A stretch of DNA of 64,000 nt from an uncultured Clostridium sp. (lineage in GTDB: Bacteria > Bacillota > Clostridia > Clostridiales > Clostridiaceae), in contig UQBY01000008.1 in assembly GCA_900539375.1 (NCBI GenBank), forward strand, positions 1 to 64,000, written 5' to 3'. This document shows positions 1 to 8,644 of the stretch, one piece after another (the first letter of the stretch is position 1; every line of letters begins with the position of its first letter). The notes below the pieces were generated by a model. It worked only from the letters and a program-made list of their open reading frames with translations, was not told where the DNA came from and ran no database searches. The position numbers were made by a program, and so were the translations under genes.

Positions 1-44
1 TGTCACGCTGGAAGTCGAGGGTTCGAGCCCCTTCTGAGTCGCCA
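1..44 (+). tRNA. tRNA-Asp (GTC), 3' part only
   Basis: The window opens inside the anticodon loop. Anticodon GTC lies at 2-4, followed by A37 and C38, the 3' half of the anticodon stem (7-11), a five-base variable loop (12-16), a T arm with stem 17-21/29-33 around TTCGAGC, the acceptor strand CTGAGTC (34-40), discriminator G41 and encoded CCA (42-44). The 5' half is outside the window. Anticodon GTC and G73 both fit aspartate. Confidence 0.9.
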
Positions 45-79
45 AAAAATTGCTTCAAGTTTTTGAAGCAATTTTTTTT
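45..79 (+). terminator. Intrinsic terminator after tRNA-Asp
   Basis: TTGCTTCAA (50-58) pairs with TTGAAGCAA (63-71) around a GTTT loop and is followed by an eight-T run. It sits directly behind the tRNA CCA and would end the tRNA transcript. Confidence 0.9.
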
Positions 80-165
80 GTATTAATAAATGTCATCTGT
101 TTTATTAGAGCTTATAATTTACATTTTATAAATTTACTATGATTTAAGATATTGTTATTAATTAG

Positions 166-230
166 TTTTAATTATTGTTTTGCGTTGACCTGGAGCTAAC
201 AGGGCGGAAAAAGCAAAACAATAATTAAAA
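166..230. repeat. 18-bp perfect inverted repeat around a 29-base G-rich loop
   Basis: TTTTAATTATTGTTTTGC (166-183) is exactly complementary to 213-230. The 29-base loop (184-212) is far richer in G and C than its surroundings and contains a second CCTG/CAGG pairing (189-192/200-203). T-rich sequence follows on the plus side and A-rich sequence precedes it, so it may end transcription from one or both sides, but the large structured loop is not typical of a simple terminator. It lies just downstream of the dnaC stop. Confidence 0.6.
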
Positions 231-238
231 CTTTTTTA

Positions 239-1213
239 TTATCTTTTTAAATTTAAGGTTATTCTTATATCTTTACAATAAAATTTACATAATTTGAATT
301 CACCAATAAGTCTTGAATAGATTCTTTCACTATAAATATTACTTATATCTGCTATAGAAAGATTTGTTGATATAAGCATTTTTTTATGTAGTAGAAGTTT
401 TTTATTTAGCAAATTAAATAATTCTGTAATGCAAAATTCATTTTTTTGTTCTGCACCTAAATCATCAATTATAAGAAGGTCACAATTTACAAGAATATCT
501 TCTAGTTCAGAATTATTATTAAAACGAATTTCTTTAAGATTACTTATTAATTCATCAGAAGTTTTATATACTACTAAACATCCAGCATCTAATAATTCTT
601 TTGCAATACAATAGGATAAATAGGTTTTACCACTACCTGGATTACCAAAGAATAATAAATTAGTATCATTATCTTTAAAATTTGGAAGATAAGTAGAGGT
701 TATGTATTCTAAATGTTTTTCCATGTTTTCTCTTGGAGAATATTTTTCATTTCCAGTTCTATTGTTTGAGAATAAATTAATATCAAAGTAATTAAAATTC
801 TTTTCATTTAAAACATTTTGTAATGATGACTTTTCATAATATAATTTTATAAGATTTTGATAATAACAAGAACATTTAGTATTCCCAATAAAACCTGTAT
901 CTTTACACTTACTACATCTATAATGAATATTTAAATAATCCTGGTCATATCCATTTGCAACAAGACTTTCACATTTTTCAATTCTTAAGTCTGTAATTTT
1001 TTCTTTATATTCCTTTATTGTATCTTCACTTTTACCTTTAAGTATATCTAAAGATAGTTTTAAAGATAATTTTTTTATATTTTCATCTATTTCTAAAATT
1101 TCAGGATGATATTTTTTTATTGTATTTTTTCTTTCTTTAAGAAGATTATTTTCCTCTTCTCTTATTTTTGAATAAATATCTAAAAGTTTAGATTGATAAC
1201 CATTAATCATCAT
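239..1213 (-). CDS. dnaC: DnaC/DnaI-type replicative helicase loader
   Basis: AAA+ ATPase of the DnaI/DnaC family, which loads the replicative helicase with help from DnaD and DnaB-type proteins. The N-terminal half is charged and helical with a zinc-binding cluster C100-x2-C103-x10-C114-x-C116, as in DnaI. The ATPase part shows Walker A GNPGSGKT (190-197), Walker B LLIIDD (246-251), a sensor-1 ISTN (281-284) and an arginine-finger region near R297-R301. At 324 residues it has the usual clostridial length. The start codon overlaps the end of the upstream dnaD-type gene (ATGATGATTAA), so the two are translationally coupled. Clostridial annotations call it dnaC; the Bacillus counterpart is dnaI. 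Confidence 0.9.
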   Translation of the reverse strand: MMINGYQSKLLDIYSKIREEENNLLKERKNTIKKYHPEILEIDENIKKLSLKLSLDILKGKSEDTIKEYKEKITDLRIEKCESLVANGYDQDYLNIHYRCSKCKDTGFIGNTKCSCYYQNLIKLYYEKSSLQNVLNEKNFNYFDINLFSNNRTGNEKYSPRENMEKHLEYITSTYLPNFKDNDTNLLFFGNPGSGKTYLSYCIAKELLDAGCLVVYKTSDELISNLKEIRFNNNSELEDILVNCDLLIIDDLGAEQKNEFCITELFNLLNKKLLLHKKMLISTNLSIADISNIYSERIYSRLIGEFKLCKFYCKDIRITLNLKR

Positions 1214-2198
1214 TATCCCATCCTAACAATTTTCTTTCTAAGGCTTCATAATCATAAGAACGAGCTTCAAAGTTATTGAAGCCATTAGAAGAATTATTTT
1301 TATTATAATTATTTTTTTTGTAGTTGTTGTTTACTTTAAATTGTTTATCTTTAAGAGCTACATCCTCTAAAGTTTTTATATTATTATTAAACCAATTTGT
1401 TAATATACCATCAATGTATTTAAAATCTGCTCTATTAAGACGATTTGCACATATGTCACAGGCCTTTTGAATCATTTCTAAACCAAAATTATATGTGATA
1501 ATCCACTTATTAAGCATTTCTTCTTGAGGCTTCATAAGGTCTGTATTTTTTATACCAAGATAAGAAAGGATTTTTCTTATTTTAACCCACTTATCTTCTG
1601 TTTGTTTTATATAATTTTGAGCTTGTGACATTGTTTTAATATTCATATCATGCCAGGTTAAAGCTACCTTTTCTATATATCTATAATCACTTTTACCCTT
1701 AGAGGCACAATATTCAACTAACAATAATATAAGTTCTGAAGGAAAAGAAAACTCTTTTTGCCATCCAAGATACATTTCCATTTCCTTAGTTGATAAAGTT
1801 CTTCCAAGAATTTTTTCAATATCTTTAAGCATATCATTAATGCCTTTGTTTTCTAAAGCATCTAGTAAATTAACATCTTTGTTGTTGTTAACATAATTAT
1901 CTTCATTTAAATCTAAAAACTCAACAGAAAAGTTATTCATAGAATCAATTGAAGAAAGTTTAATTACACCTAAGTCACTCCAGTAATTTAGAGCATTCAT
2001 AATGTCAGACTCTAATAGATTTAAAGATGATGCTAATATAGGACTACTAATTCCAGGTTCACCATATATTGTGTGCTTAAGCATAAGTAAATAAACTTTT
2101 ACAAATTCTCCCCTTGCATAAGGCATATACTTTTCTATAAAAACATTACTTATAGGGGTGAAGTTTAAGTTTAAATTTTTAAGCATAAAGGTGCTCAT
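1203..2198 (-). CDS. DnaD-domain primosome protein
   Basis: Replication restart/initiation protein of the DnaD family, which remodels DNA and recruits the helicase and its loader. The first ~100 residues look like the winged-helix dimerisation domain. Two DnaD-type helical domains follow (about 125-195 and 210-280), then an Asn/Lys-rich linker and a C-terminal peptide with YDYEALERKLLGW (about 315-327). The length is 331 residues. The ATG at 2198 is preceded on the minus strand by AAGGAGGG at good spacing. It overlaps dnaC by 11 bases, a loader-primosome operon. The C-terminal peptide recurs in the Rep protein at 10475-11488 (see findings). Confidence 0.88.
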   Translation of the reverse strand: MSTFMLKNLNLNFTPISNVFIEKYMPYARGEFVKVYLLMLKHTIYGEPGISSPILASSLNLLESDIMNALNYWSDLGVIKLSSIDSMNNFSVEFLDLNEDNYVNNNKDVNLLDALENKGINDMLKDIEKILGRTLSTKEMEMYLGWQKEFSFPSELILLLVEYCASKGKSDYRYIEKVALTWHDMNIKTMSQAQNYIKQTEDKWVKIRKILSYLGIKNTDLMKPQEEMLNKWIITYNFGLEMIQKACDICANRLNRADFKYIDGILTNWFNNNIKTLEDVALKDKQFKVNNNYKKNNYNKNNSSNGFNNFEARSYDYEALERKLLGWDNDD

Positions 2199-2286
2199 TT
2201 TAAGCCCTCCTTCTTATAATTGTCCAAAAAAATATTTATTTTGGGTAAATTAATTATAGCAAAGGGGAGCAAAGATAACAACTATA

Positions 2287-3477
2287 CTAAAAAGGTAGCT
2301 TTGTAAGATTAATAACACCTTCACCTTGATTAAACTTAGGAAAATCCAAGGTTTCACAAGATAACTTTAATAAAGAAAAAATGTCTTTAAAGGTTAAGGA
2401 AGGATTACTTTCATAAAGAAGAGCAACAATTCCTGTTACATATGCAACAGCTAAAGATGTACCACTAAAACTTTTATAAGAGGATGAAAGTTTTGGTGGG
2501 TAAAGTTTATGCCCATCTTTTTCAGAAATATATGAAGTATTAGAATTAAGAGAAATTATATTTACACAAGCTGCACATAAATCTGGCTTACCACTTTTTA
2601 AAGTGCCAGCAGATGAATATTTAAAAGGTTTTTCTATAGAAGAAGTATCAATTCCTCCAACAGTAATACAATTTTTTAAATTACCAATACCACAAATTGA
2701 CCCTTCAATGTTTTCATTACTACCACTTGGAACAATAGGAGTGATATTTTTATTTACTGCAATTGAAAATATGTTATTAAAAGCCTCTAAAATTAATATA
2801 TTGTGTGTTAAAAGTTCAAAGGGAAGACAAAGAATTTTTATATTATTTTCATCATGATTAAGAAGGAGAGATTCAATAGAAAATAAAACATCAGAAGAAA
2901 AGCCTTTACCTAAGCTATTAAAAGCTTTGTAGCAATGAAGAATTGAATAAGGGGCAATACCTCTATACATATCTTCACTTAAAGCACCATTTCCAGCTAT
3001 TATTCCAGCTATTGCAGTTCCATGACCATTATCATCATAAGGGTAGGACAAATTGTTTATAACATCTACAAAAGAATTTATTTTATTAGAAGGAGTTGAT
3101 AAATCAGGATGAGGATAAATTCCACTATCTACTAAACCTATATTTATATCTTTACCTGAAAAATTAAGTTTTTTATAGGAATATGCTTTATTTGCAGTAG
3201 AAACACTCATACCACATAAAAATAAGTATTCATCAAAGGTTATAAATTTAACTTCTGGATATTCAATAATTCTTTCAATAGATTTTTTATCTAATTTAGC
3301 ACATATTATATTTGAAATTTTCAAAGTGTAAATAAGAGTACCTTTATAGCTTATAATTTTTTTCTTTAAAGATTCTGAAAGGGATTTATATTTTATTAAG
3401 ACACGATAATATTTATGTTCATTATTTAATAAAGAATATCTAAGGTTTCTATCAAGTTTATTTTTTATAGAAAACAT
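2287..3477 (-). CDS. S8-family subtilisin-like serine protease, no signal peptide
   Basis: A 396-residue subtilase with all catalytic residues: Asp117 in VDSGI, His152 in NGHGT and Ser341 in SGTS, with Asn254 in SGSNE as the likely oxyanion residue. About 80 residues before the catalytic part resemble an inhibitor-I9-like prodomain. The N terminus (MFSIKNKLDRN) is charged and no signal peptide is visible, so an intracellular or spore-associated role is more likely than secretion. The ATG has TAGGAG upstream. It is read in the same direction as dnaD but separated from it by 88 bases. Substrate is unknown. It could be compared with clostridial intracellular and Csp germination subtilases. Confidence 0.88.
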   Translation of the reverse strand: MFSIKNKLDRNLRYSLLNNEHKYYRVLIKYKSLSESLKKKIISYKGTLIYTLKISNIICAKLDKKSIERIIEYPEVKFITFDEYLFLCGMSVSTANKAYSYKKLNFSGKDINIGLVDSGIYPHPDLSTPSNKINSFVDVINNLSYPYDDNGHGTAIAGIIAGNGALSEDMYRGIAPYSILHCYKAFNSLGKGFSSDVLFSIESLLLNHDENNIKILCLPFELLTHNILILEAFNNIFSIAVNKNITPIVPSGSNENIEGSICGIGNLKNCITVGGIDTSSIEKPFKYSSAGTLKSGKPDLCAACVNIISLNSNTSYISEKDGHKLYPPKLSSSYKSFSGTSLAVAYVTGIVALLYESNPSLTFKDIFSLLKLSCETLDFPKFNQGEGVINLTKLPF

Positions 3478-3535
3478 AAAAATCTCCTATTAAAGGGTTC
3501 TTTAATATATTATATATTTATTAGGTTTTTTGTTA

Positions 3536-3567
3536 ATAAAAAAATAACAGCTAAAAAGCTGTTATTT
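3536..3567 (-). terminator. Intrinsic terminator overlapping the end of the MBL-fold gene
   Basis: AAATAACAGC (3542-3551) pairs with GCTGTTATTT (3558-3567) around a TAAAAA loop, and the minus strand continues into a T-run (A-run at 3536-3545 on the plus strand). The 3' arm includes the last bases of the 3562-4380 gene. Confidence 0.75.
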
Positions 3568-4380
3568 AAAACAATAAGATTGACCTACATTTAGTATTTT
3601 TAAGTTTGGGTCATTAAAACTTTTTAAGGTATCAGATGTTTCTTCAAATTTTTCTAAAGAAATTTTAAATGTTTTATAGTGAATAGGTATCATATAGGAA
3701 GCCTTCATCATTTTAAACATTTCATGACTTTCTTTAGGAGTACAATGCATATGAGAAAATCTGTCAGGCTTATAACAACCAACAGGCATTATTGCTACAT
3801 CACATTCTAAATCTTTAAAGTTTTCTGTGTATGCAGTATCTCCTGCAAAAAATACTTTTTCATCTTTTTTTTCAATAAGGTAAGAATTACTTTCATCATC
3901 AATTCCTACATAAAATCTTCTACCATCATGATTTGCTTCTAAAGCAGTAACTTTTATATTTTCATCTTCGTAAGTTTCACCATGTCTAAGGAGAACAACT
4001 TTTTTAAATCCTAAAAGAGATACAAGTTTTTTATAACCCTTTGGAACAATAACAGTAGCGTTTCTATCTAATTTTTTTAAAGATGGAAAATGCATATGGT
4101 CCATATGACCATGAGAAAGTATTATATAGTCAAGTTTTTTATTAGTTAAATCACAGGGTGCATCAACTACTCTTTTAAAAATTCCTAATCTATTAGTTAT
4201 TACTGGGTCAGTTAAAATAATTGTTCCAGATAGGTTTATCAAAGTAGTAGCGTGACCATACCAATAAATTGAGTTATCACTAATTATATCATTAACAGCA
4301 CTTTCTCTTTCAACAAAATATTCTTTAATGTTATTTAAGGCAAGAACAGATAAAAAAGATATATTGCTAAATAATTTCAT
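3562..4380 (-). CDS. Metallo-beta-lactamase-fold hydrolase (UlaG/NAPE-PLD-like)
   Basis: A 272-residue zinc hydrolase. The metal-binding motif HGHMDH (90-95) is preceded by WYGHATTLI, and LEANHDGRRFYVG and FAGDTAY supply later ligands, with a final IPIHYKTF. This layout is typical of the YhfI/UlaG/NAPE-PLD-like branch acting on phosphodiester or lactone substrates. The exact substrate cannot be read from sequence. It is followed upstream (transcriptionally) by the small DMT transporter after a 20-base gap and may be co-transcribed with it. Confidence 0.85.
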   Translation of the reverse strand: MKLFSNISFLSVLALNNIKEYFVERESAVNDIISDNSIYWYGHATTLINLSGTIILTDPVITNRLGIFKRVVDAPCDLTNKKLDYIILSHGHMDHMHFPSLKKLDRNATVIVPKGYKKLVSLLGFKKVVLLRHGETYEDENIKVTALEANHDGRRFYVGIDDESNSYLIEKKDEKVFFAGDTAYTENFKDLECDVAIMPVGCYKPDRFSHMHCTPKESHEMFKMMKASYMIPIHYKTFKISLEKFEETSDTLKSFNDPNLKILNVGQSYCFK

Positions 4381-4400
4381 AAATTACTCATCTCCATAAA

Positions 4401-4832
4401 TTAATGTTTCCACTTAAATACTACAATACCTACTATCATAATTGCAATACCTAATATTTCCTTAAATCCAAAAGATATTTTTTCGCTACCAAACAATCCA
4501 AATGCATTAATTAAAGCTGCTGTTAAAAGTTGAGATACTAAAATTATTGCAATACCACATGTAGCTCCCATACCACTAATACTTTTCATAACAGTAAAAG
4601 TAATAATAATTCCTAAAATTCCACCTAGAAGATATAGTTTATTTGTATTCTGAAGTTCTCTATAGTTTCCTTTACCAAAGATAAAAGAAACTATAAGAGC
4701 AGAAATTAAAGCAATACCTTGAACAAGGACTGTAGTTTCCCACAAACCTATTTTCTCTCCAAGCTTAGTATTAAAAACTCCTTGTAGGCTCATAGCTGCC
4801 CCTGAAATAATAGCAAATAATATTGGAATCAT
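4401..4832 (-). CDS. YdcZ/DUF606-type small DMT transporter
   Basis: A 143-residue integral membrane protein with about five hydrophobic segments (starting MIPILFAIISGAAMSLQG). The pattern AMSLQGVFNTKLG near the N terminus is typical of the YdcZ (DUF606) half-size members of the drug/metabolite transporter superfamily, which act as dimers. The substrate is unknown. A GAGGTGA ribosome site precedes the ATG. Confidence 0.85.
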   Translation of the reverse strand: MIPILFAIISGAAMSLQGVFNTKLGEKIGLWETTVLVQGIALISALIVSFIFGKGNYRELQNTNKLYLLGGILGIIITFTVMKSISGMGATCGIAIILVSQLLTAALINAFGLFGSEKISFGFKEILGIAIMIVGIVVFKWKH

Positions 4833-4861
4833 ATTTTATCACCTCAGAGGTAGTGTTCCCT

Positions 4862-4895
4862 AAAAATAAAAAAATAACCCTCTAAAAATTAGAGA
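4862..4895 (-). terminator. Probable terminator at the end of the dUTPase-like gene
   Basis: CTCTAA and TTAGAG form a short hairpin (about 4880-4894) and the minus strand then runs into T-rich sequence (A-rich 4862-4878 on the plus strand). The stem overlaps the stop codon region of 4889-5362. Confidence 0.55.
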
Positions 4896-5362
4896 GCTAT
4901 TTCTTCATTAAAATCTAAAATACCATCAGTTATTTGCTTTTCAGAAAAACCAAGAGAATTTCCAAGAGTTAAATAATCCTCAACTAATGTAATAAAATGA
5001 TCCTCTGATGAAGACATTATAGAATCATTTAAGTCTATGTATAAATTTAAAAATTGATCACTAAGACAGGAATCTGTATTTTGAGCAGTAATTGATTCTA
5101 AATTCTCAAAGTTACTATCAAGACCTAAAAATAAAATTTGATGAAAACAGGATATGTACTTTTGGAAAACATTTTCTAAATTCACAGAGTCTATCTCACC
5201 AACCCAATATTTATAACATTTGGTTTCGTTTGCTAAGTCGCTCATTTTTATATGAAGTTGAAGATGTTTTCTGGCAAATAATGTGTAATCATTTAAAGTA
5301 TTATCAATAGCTATATTTTTAATAAGTTCTTCCTCATGTTTTAGTAAAGTTTGAATGTTCAT
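4889..5362 (-). CDS. Degenerate dimeric dUTPase-like protein
   Basis: An all-helical 157-residue protein. The stretch LANETKCYKYW (43-53) matches the hallmark of the all-alpha dimeric dUTPase (dUTPase_2, MazG-related) family, and KYISCFHQILFLGL (68-81) aligns with the second helix motif of that family. In active members acidic residues in ExxELANE and in the second motif (EYVDGLHF) bind metal. Here the first acidic pair is replaced (KMSDLANE) and the second motif lacks Asp. It is therefore likely a catalytically inactive relative or one with a changed function. Family membership is inferred from motif memory, not a search. The gene has a 5' leader with a long inverted repeat. Confidence 0.6.
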   Translation of the reverse strand: MNIQTLLKHEEELIKNIAIDNTLNDYTLFARKHLQLHIKMSDLANETKCYKYWVGEIDSVNLENVFQKYISCFHQILFLGLDSNFENLESITAQNTDSCLSDQFLNLYIDLNDSIMSSSEDHFITLVEDYLTLGNSLGFSEKQITDGILDFNEEIAL

Positions 5363-5372
5363 TATTTATACC

Positions 5373-5450
5373 GTTACTGAAAAATCATAAAATATATTGT
5401 ATGTATCTTTTTTTTTGAGCAACTTATGATGCCAGTAACATTCTCCTTTC
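5373..5450 (-). promoter_or_regulatory. Leader hairpin with Shine-Dalgarno and 5-codon ORF
   Basis: On the minus strand GAAAGGAG (5443-5450 region) is followed by ATG at 5441 and a mini-ORF encoding MLLAS then stop. GTTACTG plus ATCATAA (5373-5379, 5384-5390) pair with TTATGAT plus CAGTAAC (5424-5430, 5433-5439), enclosing the mini-ORF in a long hairpin upstream of the real start of the dUTPase-like gene. It may control translation or be a remnant of an earlier gene start. Confidence 0.35.
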
Positions 5451-5590
5451 TTTAATTTATTGTTACTTAAATTTATATTATAAAAATACAAATAAGTTTC
5501 CGCTTAATAAGGTATACATATATATTACAAAATTATGAAGATAAAGAAAAGACCAGTAAACGAATACAAAAAAAATTTTGTAAAAACAAA

Positions 5591-5630
5591 AAAAGAATTC
5601 AAAATTTAGTTATAAAATTTTGAATTCTTT
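5591..5630 (-). terminator. Intrinsic terminator after the 2H-like gene
   Basis: GAATTCAAAATTT (5595-5607) pairs with AAATTTTGAATTC (5615-5627), and the minus strand continues with a long T-run. It lies 17 bases beyond the stop of 5647-6186. Confidence 0.8.
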
Positions 5631-5646
5631 GGATAATATTACATAG

Positions 5647-6186
5647 TTAAAAGTCTCTTAAAGGAAAACTTTTTATGTAAGTTTCTTTTCTGTTATTAGA
5701 AAACTTCCAAATTTCAAATCTATCTATTTTTAAAGTGATTTTATTAGGATTTTTCTTTATTAAATCACAATACATATCAGTACGTTTATTATCTTTATTT
5801 GAAGAATTTACATTAGATATAGAAATTGAAAGCTCACTATCTGCAGGAATTAAATCATTAAATCCATTTAGTTCTAAAAAATCTGAAAGAGATGTTTTTA
5901 TTTTTTTAATATAGCCTCTATATTCCATTTGTAATGTTAAGGAATGAAGTTGTTCTGATATAGAAACATCACTATCAAGTTCTATTTTAAATTTTTTATA
6001 AGGTTTAATTATTTTTTCTATAACTGGTGTTAATTTTTCTATGTTAGGATTTTCTAATATAGATAATGTTATGTGTGGTATTGGAGAATTTCTATATCCT
6101 TTAAATTTTTTTGAAATATTTTTTTGAATAGGGAAAATAGTTTCATAAGATTCTTTATTAAATAGTGCCACAATATAATATTTCAT
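5647..6186 (-). CDS. 2'-5' RNA ligase/2H phosphoesterase-like protein lacking second His motif
   Basis: A 179-residue protein. The N terminus MKYYIVALF leads to PHITLS (37-42), the first HxT/S motif of the 2H phosphoesterase fold (LigT/YjcG type). The region where the second HxT/S should fall reads ELSISIS (118-124) with no histidine, so the usual two-histidine catalytic pair is incomplete. It may bind RNA or nucleotide without cleaving it. The assignment rests on the first motif, the fold-like beta/alpha pattern and the length, and it is moderately uncertain. It is monocistronic with a terminator behind it. Confidence 0.5.
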   Translation of the reverse strand: MKYYIVALFNKESYETIFPIQKNISKKFKGYRNSPIPHITLSILENPNIEKLTPVIEKIIKPYKKFKIELDSDVSISEQLHSLTLQMEYRGYIKKIKTSLSDFLELNGFNDLIPADSELSISISNVNSSNKDNKRTDMYCDLIKKNPNKITLKIDRFEIWKFSNNRKETYIKSFPLRDF

Positions 6187-6469
6187 ATTAAGTTGTTATG
6201 TTCTCCTTTCTTAAATATTTACCATAAATTAATGTGTAAAAATACATACTTTAAGATAAATTATAGCATACTAGGAAATATAAGAAAACAAATATAGAGA
6301 ATTTAATTTTTTTAATTGATTAAAAAATAACAAAATATATTTAATTAAATATAGTTTATGATATAATATTCAAGATAGAAATAATTATGGGATGGGAAGT
6401 TCTCCATCTATAAATTAAGATAATGCAGAAACTTTAATAATATATAATTTACGAATAAGGGTGAATTTG

Positions 6470-7750
6470 ATGGAAAAATTAATAATAAACGGAGGAATTC
6501 CTCTAAAAGGTTCTGTTGATATAAATGGAGCCAAAAATGCAGCAGTAGCTATTTTACCAGCTACAGTTATGGCTATGACTGGAAAGTGTGTAATTGAGAA
6601 TGTACCAGACATAGAAGATGTTCATTGTCTTCAAAGAATTCTTAAATCATTAGGTTGTGCTGTAAATAAAATTAATGACAATACTTTAGAAATAGATAGT
6701 ACGGATGTAAATAATTTTAATGCATGTACAGATGATGTTAGAAGAATGAGAGCCTCTTATTATTTCATAGGAGCATTACTTGCTAGATTTAAAAAAGCTA
6801 GAGTTGAATTACCTGGAGGATGTCCTATAGGGGTTAGACCAATAGACCAACATATAAAAGGTTTTGAAGCATTAGGAGCAGAAGTTACTATAGAACATGG
6901 AGCAGTTAATGTAAAGGCAGATAAGTTAGTGGGAACAAATATATTCTTTGATGTAGTTTCAGTTGGTGCAACTATGAATATTATGATTGCAGCAACTCTT
7001 GCAGAAGGCCTTACAGTATTAGAAAACGTAGCAAAAGAGCCACATATAGTTGACTTAGCAAACTTTTTAAATACTATGGGTGCAGATATAAAAGGTGCAG
7101 GAACGGATGTTATAAAGATAAATGGAGTTAAAGAGCTTAAGGGGTGTAATTATAGTGTAATACCTGATCAAATAGAAGCTGGTACATTTATGATAGCAGC
7201 AGCAGCTACTAAAGGAGATGTAACTATAAACAATGTAATTCCTAAACATTTAGAATCAATAACAGCAAAGCTAAAAGAAATGGGTGCTATTGTTGATGAA
7301 GGTGATGATAGTGTAAGAGTTACTGTAGATAAAAAGTTAAGACCAGTTAATATAAAAACAGCTCCTTATCCAGGTTTCCCAACAGATATTCAACAACCAA
7401 TGTCAGCATTATTAAGTGTAGTTGAAGGAAGAAGTTTAATAAATGAAGCTATTTGGGAAAATAGACATAAACATATAGATGAACTTAGAAAGATGGGAGC
7501 AAATATTAAAGTAGAAGGAAGAGTTGCTATAATAGATGGAGTAAAAAATTTAACTGGTGCAGCTGTAAAGGCAACAGATTTAAGAGCTGGTGCAGCAGTG
7601 GTTATAGCAGGGCTTGTAGCAGATGGAAGAACAGAAATAAGCAACATAGAACATATTGATAGAGGGTACCCTCATATAGAAAGTAAATTTAGAAGTTTAG
7701 GTGCAGATATATTTAGAATTGATGTAGAGGACGAATGTGGAGGAGAATAA
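6470..7750 (+). CDS. murA: UDP-N-acetylglucosamine 1-carboxyvinyltransferase (MurA)
   Basis: First committed step of peptidoglycan synthesis: transfer of enolpyruvate from PEP to UDP-GlcNAc in the cytoplasm. From the ATG at 6470 Lys22 falls in NGAKNAA, and the active-site Cys118 is in [11 protein letters not shown], with the later [10 protein letters not shown] and LRAGAA motifs. The 426-residue length is standard. A GTG at 6461 is in frame but lies within the AAGGGTG ribosome site, so the ATG is preferred. A TATAAT box at 6362-6367 is a candidate -10, leaving a ~90-base leader with a GATGG/CCATC hairpin. The yycJ-type gene starts immediately after the stop, so both are one operon. Clostridia often have two murA copies; this may be either. 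Confidence 0.95.
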   Translation: MEKLIINGGIPLKGSVDINGAKNAAVAILPATVMAMTGKCVIENVPDIEDVHCLQRILKSLGCAVNKINDNTLEIDSTDVNNFNACTDDVRRMRASYYFIGALLARFKKARVELPGGCPIGVRPIDQHIKGFEALGAEVTIEHGAVNVKADKLVGTNIFFDVVSVGATMNIMIAATLAEGLTVLENVAKEPHIVDLANFLNTMGADIKGAGTDVIKINGVKELKGCNYSVIPDQIEAGTFMIAAAATKGDVTINNVIPKHLESITAKLKEMGAIVDEGDDSVRVTVDKKLRPVNIKTAPYPGFPTDIQQPMSALLSVVEGRSLINEAIWENRHKHIDELRKMGANIKVEGRVAIIDGVKNLTGAAVKATDLRAGAAVVIAGLVADGRTEISNIEHIDRGYPHIESKFRSLGADIFRIDVEDECGGE

Positions 7751-8542
7751 ATGATATTTTGCTCATTATATAGTGGAAGTAGTGGAAATAGTATATTTGT
7801 ATCATCTGGAAAAACTAATATACTTATAGATGCAGGTCTTCCAGGAAAAAAGATAGATGAAGCATTAAAATCTATAGATAAAGATCCTTCAAGTATAGAT
7901 GGAATATTTATTACACATGAACATAGTGACCATATAAAAGGTGTTGGGATATTATCGCGTAAGTATGATATCCCAATTTATGCCAATGACAAAACCTGGA
8001 GTGCTATGGAAGCCTCTTTAGGAAAAATAAAAGAACATAATATAAAGATTATGGATAGAAGAAGCGTAGTACAAATAGGAGACTTAGATGTTAAATCTTT
8101 TGTAATTCCACATGATGCTATAGCACCTGTTGGTTATACTATTTCAAATAATGATAAAAAAGTTAGTGTAGCTACTGACTTTGGCACATTTACAGATGAA
8201 ATATATAATAATATAAAAGATTCAAGAGTTATCCTACTAGAAAGCAACCATGATGTAAATATGCTTAAATATGGACCTTATCCATATACTTTAAAGCGTA
8301 GAATTTTAAGTGAAATAGGCCATTTATCAAATGAAGATTGTGGAAAAGCTATTATTGATATTGCAAAATGTGGAGAAGGAAAAAATATATTACTTGGACA
8401 TTTAAGTAAAACGAATAATAATCCAGATTTAGCATTTCAAACAGCATTAAGTGCTATAGAAGAAAAGGGAATTGTACAAGGAAAAGATATAACACTTTCT
8501 ATGGCAAAGCGAGATAATCCAAGTGGATATATAGAATTTTAA
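7751..8542 (+). CDS. yycJ: YycJ/WalJ-type MBL-fold hydrolase
   Basis: A 263-residue metallo-beta-lactamase-fold protein. It opens with CSLYSGSSGNS, has HEHSDH (56-61) as the main metal motif, then SHDAIAPVGYTI-like HDAIAPVGY and later ESNHDVNML and GHLSKTNNN. This is the YycJ/WalJ (VicX) pattern, proposed to act in DNA exonuclease or cell-wall-linked processes near the WalKR genes in other Firmicutes. The ATG abuts the murA TAA with no gap. No WalKR genes are adjacent here. Confidence 0.88.
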   Translation: MIFCSLYSGSSGNSIFVSSGKTNILIDAGLPGKKIDEALKSIDKDPSSIDGIFITHEHSDHIKGVGILSRKYDIPIYANDKTWSAMEASLGKIKEHNIKIMDRRSVVQIGDLDVKSFVIPHDAIAPVGYTISNNDKKVSVATDFGTFTDEIYNNIKDSRVILLESNHDVNMLKYGPYPYTLKRRILSEIGHLSNEDCGKAIIDIAKCGEGKNILLGHLSKTNNNPDLAFQTALSAIEEKGIVQGKDITLSMAKRDNPSGYIEF

Positions 8543-8644
8543 GTAAAAGTAAATTTTAGTAAATAATATTATTGAAAAATCGTTAACAAATTGTTATACT
8601 TTGTATGAATAAGTGAATAACTATAAGAGAAAGAGGAGAGAACT

